64,000 nucleotides of DNA, from positions 1 to 64,000 of the forward strand of contig JABDLC010000001.1 in assembly GCA_013001905.1 (NCBI GenBank), read 5' to 3'. The notes beneath the pieces are model-generated. The model was not told the origin of the DNA, made no database searches, and saw only the letters and a program-made list of their open reading frames with translations. Below, piece by piece: positions 25,934 through 40,422 of the stretch. A program made the translations under genes and the position numbers. This stretch comes from Gammaproteobacteria bacterium. GTDB taxonomy: Bacteria; Pseudomonadota; Gammaproteobacteria; Steroidobacterales; GCA-2729495. Position 1 is the first letter of the stretch. Each line of letters opens with the position of its first letter.

Positions 25934-28772
25934 CGCGCGATTTACCGGCGGCTCGCTCAAGCAGCGGGGCCAGATACGCGCCGGTATAGGATTTCGTGTT
26001 TGCCGCCACGTCTTCCGGCGTGCCGGTCGCGACGACCGTGCCGCCCCCGTCACCGCCTTCCGGGCCGAGGTCGATGATCCAGTCGGCGGTCTTGATCACA
26101 TCCAGATTGTGCTCGATGACCACGACTGTATTGCCCTGATCGCGCAGCGTTTGCAGCACCCGCATCAACTGCTCAATGTCATAGAAGTGCAGGCCGGTAG
26201 TCGGCTCATCCAGGATATAAAGTGTTTGCCCGGTTGCACGCTTCGACAATTCTTTAGCGAGTTTGACGCGCTGTGCTTCACCACCTGACAGCGTGGTCGC
26301 GCTTTGCCCGAGGCGGATGTAGCTCAGGCCGACGTCCAGCAGCGTCTGCAGTTTGCGTGCAATCACCGGTACGTTCCTGAACACATTCAGCGCGTCCTCG
26401 ACTGTCAGGTCGAGGATTTCGTGAATGTTCAGACCCTTGTATTTAATTTCCAGAGTCTCGCGGTTGTAGCGGTGACCGTTGCAGACATCGCAGGACACGT
26501 AGACATCCGGCAAGAAGTGCATCTCCACGCGGATGACGCCGTCACCCTGACAGGCCTCGCAGCGGCCGCCTTTGACGTTGAAGCTGAAGCGACCGGCCTT
26601 ATAGCCGCGCGACCGCGCTTCCGGCGTACCTGCAAAAAGCTCACGGATCGGCGTGAACAACCCGGTGTAGGTCGCGGGGTTTGAGCGGGGTGTGCGGCCA
26701 ATCGGTGCCTGACTGATTTCGATAATGCGATCAACCTGATCAAACCCCGCGATATCGTCGACCGGTGCCGACGGTTCGCTGTTGTTGTTCAGTACTTCTG
26801 CAGCGCGGCGGTAGAGCGTGTCATTAATCAGTGTGGATTTACCTGAGCCGGAGACGCCGGTCACACAGGTCATCACACCAATGGGCACGTCGACATCCAC
26901 GTTGCGCAGGTTGTTGCCGCGCGCGCCGCGGATTTTCAGTTGCCGCTGCGCGTCGACGGGCACGCGTTCGGTCGGGATCTCAATCTGCCGCCGGCCCGAC
27001 AGGTACTGGCCTGTCAGCGAAGCCGGCTCTTTCATTACGGCCTTGGGCGTGCCTGCTGCGACGATCTGCCCGCCGTGTACACCGGCGCCGGGGCCGAGGT
27101 CGAGCACGTAGTCCGCTGCCATGATGGCTTCTTGATCGTGTTCAACGACGACGACCGTATTACCGAGATCGCGCAAACGGATCAGCGTGTTGAGCAGTCG
27201 CGAGTTATCGCGCTGATGCAGGCCGATCGACGGTTCGTCGAGGATGTACATCACGCCGACGAGCCCGGAACCGATCTGACTCGCCAGCCGGATACGCTGT
27301 GCTTCGCCGCCCGACAGTGTTTCGGCGCTGCGGTCGAGCGTCAGGTATTCAAGGCCCACGTCGGCCAGAAACCGCAACCGGTCGCCGATTTCCTTGACGA
27401 TCTTCGCCGCGATCTCGCCGCGCGCGCCGGCCAGATCCAGCTCCTCAAAAAACCTCAGCGCATCGGCAACGGAATCCGCCGAAATTTCGGGCAGTGCACG
27501 CTGTTTGATAAAGACGTTGCGCGCCGCGGTGTTCAGGCGGGTGCCTTTGCAGTCCGGGCAGGGCTGCACACTGAGGTACTTCGCGAGTTCCTCGCGCACG
27601 GTGTTGGAGTCTGTTTCGCGGTAGCGGCGTTCCAGGTTCGGCAACACGCCTTCAAACGGATGCGTGCGACTGTAACGCTTGCCGTTGGCTGTGGTGTACA
27701 CGAATTCAATGTCTTCATCACAGCCGTAGAGGATAATTTGCTGTGAATCCTCATCGAGATCATCGAAGGGCGCCTCAATATCAAAGCCGAAGTGATCTGC
27801 CAGACTCTGAATTACCTGATAGTAATAAGAGTTGCGCCGGTCCCAGCCGCGCACGGCGCCACCAGCCAGTGACAGTGACGTATTGCGCACCACGCGTGAT
27901 GCATCGAAAAACTGTTTGACGCCGAGGCCGTCACACGACTCGCAGGCACCGACCGGATTGTTAAAAGAGAATAGCCGCGGTTCGAGTTCGGCCAGCGCGT
28001 AGCCGCATTCCGTGCAGGCGAACTTGTCGGAGAACACCAGTTCGGCTCGTTTGGGCTTATCCATAAAGGCGATGCGCGCGACACCGTCGGCGAGTTTCAG
28101 CGCGGTTTCGAATGACTCCGCCAGCCGCTGCTGCAGATCGTCCCGTACCTTGAAGCGATCCACCACCACATCAATGTCGTGTTTACGGCGCAGGTCGAGT
28201 TTCGGCGGGTCATCCAGTTCGCACACCTCACCGTTAATGCGCGCCCGCACGAAGCCCTGCGCACGCAGATCTGCCAGCAGCTGCAGGTGTTCGCCTTTAC
28301 GGTTTTGCACGACGGGCGCGAGCAGTAACAGCCTGGTGCCTGCCTCGATCTCGAGCACCTGATCCACCATCTGACTGACAGTCTGTGCGGTCAGATCGGT
28401 GCCATGGTCGGGGCAGCGTGGCATGCCGGCGCGGGCGTAGAGCAGACGCAGGTAGTCGTAAATCTCAGTGACCGTGCCGACCGTAGAGCGCGGATTGTGC
28501 GAGGTGGATTTCTGCTCAATGGAGATCGCGGGCGACAAACCCTCGATGTGGTCAACGTCGGGCTTCTCCATTATCGACAGAAACTGCCGCGCGTACGCTG
28601 ACAGCGATTCGACGTAGCGGCGCTGGCCCTCGGCGTAGACCGTGTCGAAAGCGAGCGACGACTTGCCCGACCCGGAGAGCCCGGTGATCACGATGAGCCT
28701 ATCGCGGGGCAGGTCGACGTCGATATTCTGCAGGTTGTGGGTCCGGGCACCCCGGATCGCTATTGTTTTCAT
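25914..28772 (-). CDS. uvrA: UvrABC excinuclease subunit A
   Basis: A 952-residue DNA damage-recognition ATPase of nucleotide excision repair; with UvrB it loads on bulky lesions. Two ABC-type ATPase halves are visible: Walker [10 protein letters not shown] at 31-39 and GVSGSGKST in the second half, each followed by an LSGGEAQR signature and a Walker B ILDEP. Zinc modules appear as CTECG...CESCDG and CEACQGDG...CDVCNG. The start at 28772 gives the conserved [17 protein letters not shown]; an upstream in-frame extension to 28928 looks non-coding. It is divergent from ssb, a pairing common in Proteobacteria. Confidence 0.97.
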   Translation of the reverse strand: MKTIAIRGARTHNLQNIDVDLPRDRLIVITGLSGSGKSSLAFDTVYAEGQRRYVESLSAYARQFLSIMEKPDVDHIEGLSPAISIEQKSTSHNPRSTVGTVTEIYDYLRLLYARAGMPRCPDHGTDLTAQTVSQMVDQVLEIEAGTRLLLLAPVVQNRKGEHLQLLADLRAQGFVRARINGEVCELDDPPKLDLRRKHDIDVVVDRFKVRDDLQQRLAESFETALKLADGVARIAFMDKPKRAELVFSDKFACTECGYALAELEPRLFSFNNPVGACESCDGLGVKQFFDASRVVRNTSLSLAGGAVRGWDRRNSYYYQVIQSLADHFGFDIEAPFDDLDEDSQQIILYGCDEDIEFVYTTANGKRYSRTHPFEGVLPNLERRYRETDSNTVREELAKYLSVQPCPDCKGTRLNTAARNVFIKQRALPEISADSVADALRFFEELDLAGARGEIAAKIVKEIGDRLRFLADVGLEYLTLDRSAETLSGGEAQRIRLASQIGSGLVGVMYILDEPSIGLHQRDNSRLLNTLIRLRDLGNTVVVVEHDQEAIMAADYVLDLGPGAGVHGGQIVAAGTPKAVMKEPASLTGQYLSGRRQIEIPTERVPVDAQRQLKIRGARGNNLRNVDVDVPIGVMTCVTGVSGSGKSTLINDTLYRRAAEVLNNNSEPSAPVDDIAGFDQVDRIIEISQAPIGRTPRSNPATYTGLFTPIRELFAGTPEARSRGYKAGRFSFNVKGGRCEACQGDGVIRVEMHFLPDVYVSCDVCNGHRYNRETLEIKYKGLNIHEILDLTVEDALNVFRNVPVIARKLQTLLDVGLSYIRLGQSATTLSGGEAQRVKLAKELSKRATGQTLYILDEPTTGLHFYDIEQLMRVLQTLRDQGNTVVVIEHNLDVIKTADWIIDLGPEGGDGGGTVVATGTPEDVAANTKSYTGAYLAPLLERAAGKSRVRAKNG

Positions 28773-29084
28773 GAGCTGCGTGGCGGCGAGTGAACTATCC
28801 AATATAGCGGGTTTCGTTCGCTGATGTGATGCGGATGAGGCCTCAAAGGAGCAGCGCGCCGGCGCATTGTACCCGGCGCTCAGACATCGCCTGCGGCGAA
28901 ACTCGCGGCGGCCACAATCCCCCGCCACGCTGCGCGGTCAGATCTGTACCGCTAATCCATGCGGGTTGATCGGATTCGGGCGTGTTTTTTCGCTGCCAAG
29001 CGCATAGAATCAATCGCCCGGCCAGAGCCACGGGCGGGACATCACAAGAACATATTAGCCGCACTGCGGCGCGGAGAGGGACAC
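28773..29084 (+). other. Divergent uvrA-ssb intergenic region (312 bases)
   Basis: No gene is seen. For uvrA, a TATATT -10 candidate lies on the minus strand at 28801-28806 with a poor -35. For ssb, TAGAAT at 29005-29010 is a -10 candidate, also with a weak -35. I looked for an SOS (LexA) operator of the CTG-N10-CAG type or a GAAC/GTTC palindrome and found nothing convincing. A GGAGAGGG ribosome site precedes ssb. Confidence 0.5.
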
Positions 29085-29522
29085 ATGGCACGAGGCGTAA
29101 ATAAAGTCATTCTGGTGGGCAATCTGGGCGCAGACCCCGAAACCAAATACATGCCCAGCGGCGATTGTGTCTGCAACCTGAGTGTTGCGACCACCGAGTC
29201 CTGGAAAGACAAAAACAGCGGCGAGAAGGTCGAGCGCACTGAGTGGCATCGCGTCGTTATGTTTCGCCGGCTGGCGGAGATTGCCGGTGAGTACCTCCGC
29301 AAGGGTTCGCAGGTGTATCTCGAAGGCAAACTGAAGACCCGTAAATGGCAGGACAAAAACGGCAACGATCGCTACACCACCGAGATCGAAGCCAGCGAGA
29401 TGCAGATGCTCGGCGGTCGTGGCGGCAACGCCGGGATGGGCGCGCCGGCACCGGCACAGGCGGCAGCTGCGCCCGCCGCGTCAGGCAGTTTTGACGGCCC
29501 TGAGGACGACATTCCGTTCTAG
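29085..29522 (+). CDS. ssb: Single-stranded DNA-binding protein
   Basis: A 145-residue OB-fold protein that coats single-stranded DNA at forks and recruits repair enzymes through its tail. The N-terminal core (about 1-110) has the family [21 protein letters not shown] and [31 protein letters not shown] segments. A Gly/Ala/Pro-rich linker leads to the acidic tip DDIPF that binds partner proteins. The start at 29085 follows GGAGAGGG; upstream in-frame sequence is not conserved. A strong terminator follows, so it is probably monocistronic. Confidence 0.97.
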   Translation: MARGVNKVILVGNLGADPETKYMPSGDCVCNLSVATTESWKDKNSGEKVERTEWHRVVMFRRLAEIAGEYLRKGSQVYLEGKLKTRKWQDKNGNDRYTTEIEASEMQMLGGRGGNAGMGAPAPAQAAAAPAASGSFDGPEDDIPF

Positions 29523-29595
29523 CTTTATAACTATTAGATATCAGCGTATCGGGGGCCCTGTGCTACCGTACGCGCCCCTATTGAGCGGGGCACCA

Positions 29596-29638
29596 CTTCG
29601 GCGCAGCGATTTTCATCGTCTGCGCCGAAGATGTTTTT
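29596..29638 (+). terminator. Rho-independent terminator after ssb
   Basis: A perfect 11-bp GC-rich stem (CTTCGGCGCAG at 29596-29606, CTGCGCCGAAG at 29620-29630) is extended inside by a short CGA/TCG pair. It is followed by ATG and TTTTT. It lies 74 bases after the ssb stop and 55 bases before the sulfate adenylyltransferase gene. Confidence 0.85.
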
Positions 29639-29692
29639 GCCACCGCGCTTTTAACAAAAAACGACAAACGCTAGGCAGCCAGGAACGATCCC

Positions 29693-31405
29693 ATGGGAGC
29701 ATTCAAAGAACCGCACGGCGGCGAACTCAAGCAGCTATATCTTGATGAAGACGCCGCAGAACAGGCCAAGAAAGACGCGGCCGATTATCCCACCTGGGAC
29801 CTCACGGCTCGCCAGCTGTGTGACATTGAGCTCATTCTGAACGGGGCTTTTTCACCGCTTGAAGGTTTTCTCGGTAAAGCGGATTACGACGGTGTTGTCG
29901 ACAACATGCGTCTGGCCAACGGTATTCTCTGGCCGATGCCGATCACGCTGGACGTCAGCGAAGAATTTGCCGGCACGATTAAAGAAGGCGGCAAAGTAAC
30001 GCTGCGTGATGCGGAAGGTGACGTGATCGCCTTGCTGACGGTTTCCGACATCTGGACGCCGGATAAAGCCAAAGAAGCCCGCGAGGTGTTCGGCAGCGAA
30101 GACGAAGCGCATCCCGCCGTGCACTACCTGAATAACATAGCCGGCCCCGTGTATGTGGGCGGTTCGCTCGAAGGCGTGTCGGTGCCAACGCACTACGACT
30201 TCAAGTTGCTGCGCGATACTCCGGCTGAGTTGCGCGGACGATTCCGCAAACTGGGCTGGCGCAAGGTCGTGGCCTTCCAGACCCGTAACCCGCTGCATCG
30301 GGCGCATCAGGAACTGACCTTCCGTGCGGCGAAAGAATCCGAAGCCAACCTGTTGATTCAGCCGGTGGTCGGCCTGACGAAGCCGGGCGATGTAGATCAC
30401 TACACGCGTGTCCGCTGCTACGAGCATGTTCTTGAGCAATACCCGGAACAAACCACGACGCTGAGCCTGCTGAATCTGGCGATGCGTATGGCCGGCCCGC
30501 GTGAAGCGGTCTGGCACGGTCTGGTGCGCAAGAACTACGGTTGTACACACATTATTATTGGTCGCGATCACGCAGGCCCGGGCCAGGACTCCAACGGCGA
30601 AGACTTCTACGGTCCTTACGATGCTCAGGAGCTCTTCAAGGAACACGAAGAGGAAATGGACATCTCGATGGTGCCGTTCAAGATGATGGTCTACGCAGAG
30701 AACAAAGCGCAGTACATCCCGGCCGACGAAACCGACAAAAGCGACAACGTACTGAACATTTCCGGTACGGAGTTTCGCCGTCGTCTGGCCGAAGGCCTCG
30801 ATATTCCCGACTGGTTTTCGTACCCGAAAGTGGTGGAAGAGCTGCGCAAGTCGTATCCGCCACGCCACAAGCAGGGATTCACCGTGTTCTTCACCGGCCT
30901 GTCCGGTTCTGGCAAGTCGACGATTGCGAACGCACTGCTGGTGAAGTTGCTCGAGCAGGGCGGTCGTGCCGTGACGTTGTTCGACGGTGACCATGTTCGT
31001 AAGCATCTGTCGAGCGAACTGGGTTTCTCCAAAGAGCATCGTGATCTGAATATCACGCGCATCGGTTACGTTGCCAGCGAAGTCACCAAGAACGGTGGCG
31101 CCGCCATTTGTGCGCCGATTGCGCCGTACACAGCGACACGTCGCACTGTGCGCAACATGATTGAAGCCCACGGCGGCTTTATTGAAGTGTTTGTGTCGAC
31201 CTCCCTCGAAGTCTGTGAGCAGCGTGACCGTAAAGGTCTGTACGCAGCTGCACGGGCCGGCAAGATCAAGGAGTTCACCGGTATCAGCGATCCCTATGAA
31301 GAGCCGGAAAACGCCGAGGTGGTGATTGACACTGAGGAACTGAGCCCGGATCTGGCCGCCCAGCGCATTCTTGTGAAGCTGGAAAGCATGGGGTTCATCC
31401 GTTAG
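29693..31405 (+). CDS. Bifunctional sulfate adenylyltransferase / adenylylsulfate kinase
   Basis: A 570-residue fusion catalysing the first two steps of sulfate activation, ATP plus sulfate to APS and then to PAPS. Residues 1 to about 385 are a homo-oligomeric-type ATP sulfurylase (Sat): QTRNPLHRAH at 196-205 and GRDHAGPG at 290-297 bind ATP and sulfate. Residues about 393-570 are a CysC APS kinase with Walker [10 protein letters not shown] at 402-410, the FDGDHVRKHLSSELGFS segment and intact downstream motifs. Unlike the fungal fusion, the kinase half keeps its P-loop, so both activities are expected. The two-subunit CysD/CysN enzyme common in enteric bacteria is a different family. No other sulfur gene is adjacent. 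Confidence 0.95.
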   Translation: MGAFKEPHGGELKQLYLDEDAAEQAKKDAADYPTWDLTARQLCDIELILNGAFSPLEGFLGKADYDGVVDNMRLANGILWPMPITLDVSEEFAGTIKEGGKVTLRDAEGDVIALLTVSDIWTPDKAKEAREVFGSEDEAHPAVHYLNNIAGPVYVGGSLEGVSVPTHYDFKLLRDTPAELRGRFRKLGWRKVVAFQTRNPLHRAHQELTFRAAKESEANLLIQPVVGLTKPGDVDHYTRVRCYEHVLEQYPEQTTTLSLLNLAMRMAGPREAVWHGLVRKNYGCTHIIIGRDHAGPGQDSNGEDFYGPYDAQELFKEHEEEMDISMVPFKMMVYAENKAQYIPADETDKSDNVLNISGTEFRRRLAEGLDIPDWFSYPKVVEELRKSYPPRHKQGFTVFFTGLSGSGKSTIANALLVKLLEQGGRAVTLFDGDHVRKHLSSELGFSKEHRDLNITRIGYVASEVTKNGGAAICAPIAPYTATRRTVRNMIEAHGGFIEVFVSTSLEVCEQRDRKGLYAAARAGKIKEFTGISDPYEEPENAEVVIDTEELSPDLAAQRILVKLESMGFIR

Positions 31406-31471
31406 TCTGGACTGAGTCCGGGCGCTGCTTAGGCCCGCGCGCAGCCATATGACGAGGGACGTTACCTGGTT

Positions 31472-32812
31472 ATGCCAGGCAAGCTCTATATAAAGACTTT
31501 CGGTTGTCAGATGAACGAGTACGACTCCACCAAGATGGTGGACGTGCTGCGTGAAAGTCACGGTCTCGAAATCACCGCTCAACCTGAAGACGCCGACGTA
31601 CTTCTGCTCAACACCTGCTCCGTGCGCGAAAAAGCGCAGGAGAAAGTGTTCTCGCAACTGGGTCGCTGGAAGACGTGGAAGCAGCACAAGCCGGATCTCG
31701 TGATCGGCGTCGGTGGTTGCGTCGCCAGCCAGGAAGGCGAGGCTATTACCAAACGTGCACCATACGTAGACCTCGTGTTCGGTCCGCAGACTCTGCATCG
31801 CCTGCCTGACATGATCGACGAGGCGCGCGGGCAGGGCACCTCCGTAGTAGATGTCAGTTTCCCCGAGATCGAGAAGTTTGATCATCTGCCGCCGCCCCGC
31901 AAAGAGGGGCCGACCGCGTTCGTATCGATTATGGAAGGCTGCAGCAAGTACTGCAGCTTCTGCGTCGTGCCGTACACCCGGGGTGAGGAAATCAGCCGGC
32001 CGCTCGATGATGTGGTTGCTGAGGTGGTGCAACTCGCGCGCGCCGGTGTGCGTGAAGTGACACTGCTCGGTCAGAACGTCAACGGTTATCGCGGCGCCAC
32101 CCATGACGGCAAGATCGCCGATCTGGCCACACTGCTGCATTACGTAGCTGCGGTCGACGGCGTGGAACGTATACGCTACACGACATCACATCCGCTCGAG
32201 TTTAACGACCGGCTGATCCAGGCTTTTGCTGACATACCCAAGCTGGCCAACTACCTGCATTTGCCGGTGCAAAGCGGGTCTGATCGCATACTGTCAATGA
32301 TGAAGCGCGGCTACACGGCGCTGGAATACAAACAGAAGATTCGCCAACTGCTCGACGTGCGGCCGGATATCTCGCTGTCGACCGACATCATCGTAGGTTT
32401 CCCCGGTGAAACTGAGCGCGACTTTCAGGCGACGATGGATCTCGTCCGCGAAGTCGGTTTTGATCAGTCCTTCAGTTTTGTTTACAGCGCGCGGCCCGGC
32501 ACGCCTGCCGCCGGTTATCCGGATGACGTCAGCAAAGAGGAAAAGCTGGCACGACTGGCTGATCTGCAGGCGCAGATCAATTGTCAGGCGCTGGCCATCA
32601 GTGAGTCGATGGTGGGTACGGTGCAGCGTGTGCTGGTGGAGCGCGAGTCCGTTAAAGATGCGCGTGAAGTCGCCGGCAAAACCGAAAACAATCGCTGGGT
32701 AAATTTTCAGGCCGATCCTGATGTGATCGGCCGGTTTGTGGACGTGATCGTGACCGAGGCCCTGCCCAATTCCCTGCGGGGCCGCCTGCTGCTTGAGTCG
32801 GAAGCGGCCTGA
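31472..32812 (+). CDS. miaB: tRNA-2-methylthio-N6-dimethylallyladenosine synthase
   Basis: A 446-residue radical SAM methylthiotransferase that adds the methylthio group to i6A37 of tRNAs reading codons that start with U. The N-terminal UPF0004 domain has cluster cysteines Cys12, Cys49 and Cys83; the radical SAM cluster is CSKYCSFC (Cys157, Cys161, Cys164). A TRAM domain closes the protein (about 375-445). The start [19 protein letters not shown] is standard. It heads the miaB-phoH-ybeY-corC-lnt-leuS run on this strand, a classic gammaproteobacterial order. Confidence 0.97.
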   Translation: MPGKLYIKTFGCQMNEYDSTKMVDVLRESHGLEITAQPEDADVLLLNTCSVREKAQEKVFSQLGRWKTWKQHKPDLVIGVGGCVASQEGEAITKRAPYVDLVFGPQTLHRLPDMIDEARGQGTSVVDVSFPEIEKFDHLPPPRKEGPTAFVSIMEGCSKYCSFCVVPYTRGEEISRPLDDVVAEVVQLARAGVREVTLLGQNVNGYRGATHDGKIADLATLLHYVAAVDGVERIRYTTSHPLEFNDRLIQAFADIPKLANYLHLPVQSGSDRILSMMKRGYTALEYKQKIRQLLDVRPDISLSTDIIVGFPGETERDFQATMDLVREVGFDQSFSFVYSARPGTPAAGYPDDVSKEEKLARLADLQAQINCQALAISESMVGTVQRVLVERESVKDAREVAGKTENNRWVNFQADPDVIGRFVDVIVTEALPNSLRGRLLLESEAA

Positions 32813-32839
32813 CAGATGAGGACGGACACCGTTTAGCTG

Positions 32840-33859
32840 TTGAACGCTGCTATTGAAACCCGGGACTTCCTGCTGGAACCCGCCGACAACACAATCCTGG
32901 CCAATCTGTGTGGCCAGTTTGATGAACACCTGCGACAGATTGAGAAGCGGCTGGATGTGCATATCAGCAACCGCGGAAACCACTTCCGGGTGGCCGGTAC
33001 CGCAGCGGCGGCTGATCTCGGCGTGCAGGTCATTCAGGAGCTTTACGAGCTGGCGGGTGAGGAATCGCTCGACTCGCGCCGGGTGCACATCTGTCTGCAG
33101 GAGACAGCCATGACAAATGATCTGGGTGGTGCTGACAGCAACACGGAGCAAAGCGGCCCGCAAGCGGTGCCGGGCGATGATGATGTCATCGTAACCCGCC
33201 GCGCGCGCATCAAGCCGCGCGGGCCGAGTCAGTGTGCGTACGTGGCGAGCATGCGCCAAAGTGACCTGAGTTTCGGTATCGGGCCGGCCGGCACAGGTAA
33301 AACCTACCTTGCGGTTGCGCGCGCGGTTGAAGCGCTCGACCGCGAAGAAGTGCGGCGTATCGTGTTGGTGCGACCGGCGGTCGAAGCCGGCGAACGGCTG
33401 GGTTTCCTGCCGGGTGATATGTCGCAGAAAGTCGATCCGTATCTGCGGCCGATGTATGACGCGCTCTACGAGATGATCGGCTTTGACCGGGTCGCACGTC
33501 TGATCGAAAAGAACGTGATTGAAATTGCGCCGCTCGCGTTTATGCGCGGCCGCTCTCTCAACGAGAGCTTCATCATTCTTGATGAAGCGCAGAACACCAC
33601 GGTCGAACAAATGAAGATGTTTCTGACGCGCATGGGCTACGGTTCCCGTGCGGTGGTGACCGGTGACGTGACGCAGATCGATTTGCCGCGCCACCAGATC
33701 TCGGGTTTGCGGCATGTGCTGAAGGTACTGCGTGAAGTCGATGGCGTGTCATTCAGTTTTTTTAGCGCGCGTGATGTCGTGCGTCATTCGCTGGTCCAGC
33801 GCATTGTGGAGGCCTATCAGGGTTTCGAAGCCGATGCCTGGGACGCTGACGCCGAGTAG
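32840..33859 (+). CDS. ybeZ: PhoH-family ATPase (YbeZ)
   Basis: A 339-residue PhoH-like protein, a predicted RNA-associated ATPase that works with the endoribonuclease YbeY. A KH-like N-terminal region (about 10-90) precedes the P-loop GPAGTGKT at 148-155 and the Walker B SFIILDEAQNTT. The likely start is TTG at 32840, 27 bases after miaB; no better in-frame start lies upstream. ybeY follows 13 bases downstream, which supports the functional link. A long charged linker (about 91-120) separates the two domains. Confidence 0.93.
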   Translation: MNAAIETRDFLLEPADNTILANLCGQFDEHLRQIEKRLDVHISNRGNHFRVAGTAAAADLGVQVIQELYELAGEESLDSRRVHICLQETAMTNDLGGADSNTEQSGPQAVPGDDDVIVTRRARIKPRGPSQCAYVASMRQSDLSFGIGPAGTGKTYLAVARAVEALDREEVRRIVLVRPAVEAGERLGFLPGDMSQKVDPYLRPMYDALYEMIGFDRVARLIEKNVIEIAPLAFMRGRSLNESFIILDEAQNTTVEQMKMFLTRMGYGSRAVVTGDVTQIDLPRHQISGLRHVLKVLREVDGVSFSFFSARDVVRHSLVQRIVEAYQGFEADAWDADAE

Positions 33860-33872
33860 CGGAGACCCGGGG

Positions 33873-34364
33873 GTGAACGCGACCGCGTCGGTGCGGACGG
33901 TGCTGCAGCTGGGCCAGGAGGTCAGTGCTGAAGATTGCCCGGCGGAAAGCGAATTTCACGACTGGGTCAGTGCGGCGGTGACCAGTGCCGATTACACCGC
34001 CACGTTGCCGGTAACCGTTACCATCAGAGTGGTGGCCGAAGCGGAAGGCATGCTGCTCAACACCGACTTTCGCGGTAAAGAACAGCCGACCAACGTGCTG
34101 GCATTCCCTGCGGAAATGCCGCCGATCCCGGCGAGTGCGCTCGAAGAACTGGAGCTGGGTGATCTCGTGATTTGTCTGAAAGTGGCCGAGCGTGAGGCCG
34201 CCGAGCAGGGCAAAGCGGTCAGTCAGCATCTGGCGCACCTGACAATCCACGGCACCCTCCATCTGCTGGGCTTTGATCACGTGGAAGAGGCCGCTGCGGT
34301 GGCCATGGAGGCGCTTGAAACTCGCGTGCTGCAAGGCCTGGGGCTGCCCGATCCGTATGCCTGA
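33873..34364 (+). CDS. ybeY: Endoribonuclease YbeY, 16S rRNA maturation factor
   Basis: A 163-residue zinc-dependent endoribonuclease needed for 16S rRNA 3'-end processing and ribosome quality control. The metal motif HGTLHLLGFDH gives His126, His130 and His136; the RGKEQPTNVLAFP segment is also typical. The GTG at 33873 is preferred: GGAG lies eight bases upstream and the length is close to the family norm. An ATG inside the end of ybeZ (33834) would add 13 residues. It lies between ybeZ and corC. Confidence 0.93.
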   Translation: MNATASVRTVLQLGQEVSAEDCPAESEFHDWVSAAVTSADYTATLPVTVTIRVVAEAEGMLLNTDFRGKEQPTNVLAFPAEMPPIPASALEELELGDLVICLKVAEREAAEQGKAVSQHLAHLTIHGTLHLLGFDHVEEAAAVAMEALETRVLQGLGLPDPYA

Positions 34365-34395
34365 GCGGAACCGCACACGCGTCGGTAAACGACAA

Positions 34396-34401
34396 TATAA
34401 T
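34396..34401 (+). promoter_or_regulatory. Candidate -10 element before corC
   Basis: A perfect TATAAT lies 43 bases before the corC start, in the only sizeable gap of this run (80 bases). The -35 position 17 bases upstream (GCACAC) is poor, so this could be an activator-dependent or weak internal promoter. Confidence 0.35.
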
Positions 34402-34443
34402 CCTTCTCACAAAGGCGAGTAACGCCTGACTGCAAAAGCATCA

Positions 34444-35294
34444 ATGAACGACGAAGATTCCAGGCGTGAAGACCAACCTACCGTTGTAACCCGCATCCGC
34501 CGGCTACTCAGGGGCGAGCCGGACAGCCGCGAAGAGCTGATTGAGCTGCTTGACGACCCGCGCTGGTTGTCGGTGCTTGAACCACAGGAACTGCACATGC
34601 TGAAGGGTGTGATGCAGGTCTCCCGTATGCAGGTTCGTGAAGTCATGGTGCCCCGTGCGCAGATCGTGGTGATCGAGCGCGATACGCCTACCGACGACAT
34701 CCTGCGCACCATTATCGACTGCGGCCACTCACGGTTTCCGGTTATCGGTGACGATCGCGATGAAGTGCTCGGCATCCTGCTGGCCAAGGATTTGCTGCGC
34801 TTTTACGTCGAGTCACCGGATCAACCGTTCAACCTGTCGGCGTTTATCCGGCCGGCAACGTTTATTCCCGAGAGTAAACGCCTGGATACACTGCTGCAGG
34901 AGTTCCGGGCGTCGCGCAATCACATGGCGATTGTCGTGGATGAGTACGGCGGCACGTCCGGCTTGCTGACGATCGAGGATGTGCTGGAAGAAATCGTCGG
35001 AGAAATCGACGACGAGCATGACCCTCAGGAAGCCGAGCATATCGAGCAGCACGGTGGCAACTGGAACGTGATGGCGTTAACTCGTATTGATGAGTTCAAC
35101 GAATACTTCGAGTCGGAACTGGATGATGCCGACTACGAGACGATCGGTGGTTTAGTCATGCGCGCGTTCGGCCGTATGCCGCGTCGGGGTGAAGCAGTCA
35201 GCAGCGGCGGTTTCCGCTTTAGAGTGGTGCAGGCGGACCGCCGGCGTATCCATCGGCTGGAAGTCACCCGTGACGAGGACGGACTGCTCGCCGA

Positions 35295-35298
<4 letters not shown>
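34444..35298 (+). CDS. corC: CorC/HlyC-type CBS-domain protein
   Basis: A 284-residue cytoplasmic protein related to Escherichia coli CorC (YbeX), linked to magnesium/cobalt efflux and ribosome metabolism. A short N-terminal acidic region precedes two CBS domains (about 65-185), seen as VREVMVPRAQIVVIERDTPTDDI and HMAIVVDEYGGTSGLLTIEDVLEEIVGEI. A CorC_HlyC domain of about 80 residues follows (GNWNVMALTRIDEFNEYF...). No transmembrane segment is present, unlike the longer HlyC/CNNM proteins. The GTG of lnt overlaps its stop codon. Confidence 0.93.
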
Positions 35299-39758
<4,460 letters not shown>

Positions 39759-39764
39759 CCCGCC

Positions 39765-40415
39765 ATGCAACGCGTTTTCCTGCGGTTTTTCTCTTATGCA
39801 CTCGTGACCTTTGTCATCGTGGTGCTGATGTTGTCGATTGCTGATCGCGTGCCCGGCGGCCTTGATTTTGAGCATGTCGTCGACGGCATCGAAGCGCCAA
39901 CCAGTGAATTTTCGCCTGTCGAGATACTGCAAAATCTGTTGTTACTGATTTCGGCCGGTTGTTTTTTACTGGTCGCGTGGATTGATCGTCTCCGGCGGCC
40001 GATGGCGGCTTCGATCGCGGCGCTGATGCTCGCGAGTCTGATCCGTGAGCTCGACTTCTTTCTGGATTTTTATGTGGTCGACAATCTCTGGCAGGCGCTG
40101 TGTGTTGCGCTGGTGTCGGCCGGCATTGTCTACGGTATGCGTAACAGGCAGCGTTTTGTGCAGGGCTGGAAGCGCAGCTGGCCGTCGGCCGGCCTGGCCC
40201 TGATTATGGGTGGTTACATTCTGCTGATAGCGTTCGCGCAGCTGGTCGGACACGGCCCGCTGTGGCAGGCCGTGCTGGCGGAAAATTACCTGCGGGTCGT
40301 TAAAGTCGCTGCAGAGGAGTTCGTGGAACTGGGTGCGTACATCATCATCATGATCGGCACGGTCGAATTCCTCTGGGCGTGGTCACGCCTGCCGCGTAAA
40401 CGCAAACGCGGCTGA
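39765..40415 (+). CDS. Unrecognised six-helix membrane protein
   Basis: A 216-residue inner-membrane protein I cannot assign to a known family. Hydrophobic segments lie at about 8-26, 50-70, 75-90, 103-120, 138-157 and 186-206. Charged loops separate them, and the C-terminus is strongly basic (RLPRKRKRG), so it should be cytoplasmic. Acidic residues in and around the third segment (REL DFFLDF, written with a break) might be functional. It starts six bases after lptE and is likely co-transcribed. It occupies the place where holA often sits. Its stop is only seven bases from the end of hisI on the opposite strand. A role in envelope biology is a guess from position. Confidence 0.6.
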   Translation: MQRVFLRFFSYALVTFVIVVLMLSIADRVPGGLDFEHVVDGIEAPTSEFSPVEILQNLLLLISAGCFLLVAWIDRLRRPMAASIAALMLASLIRELDFFLDFYVVDNLWQALCVALVSAGIVYGMRNRQRFVQGWKRSWPSAGLALIMGGYILLIAFAQLVGHGPLWQAVLAENYLRVVKVAAEEFVELGAYIIIMIGTVEFLWAWSRLPRKRKRG

Positions 40416-40422
40416 GCCTGAT

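Noticed and set aside
28773..29084. SOS (LexA) operator between uvrA and ssb
   Set aside because: Expected by analogy with Escherichia coli, but no CTG-N10-CAG or GAAC/GTTC-type palindrome of the right spacing was found.
29852..32140. A 762-codon minus-strand open frame opposite the sulfate-activation gene and miaB
   Set aside because: Both plus-strand genes are certain from motifs. The antisense frame has no recognisable domain and crosses the gap between two genes; it arises from GC-rich codon bias.
32294..33715. A 473-codon minus-strand open frame opposite miaB and ybeZ
   Set aside because: No family motif, His/Arg-rich shadow composition, and fully covered by conserved genes on the other strand.
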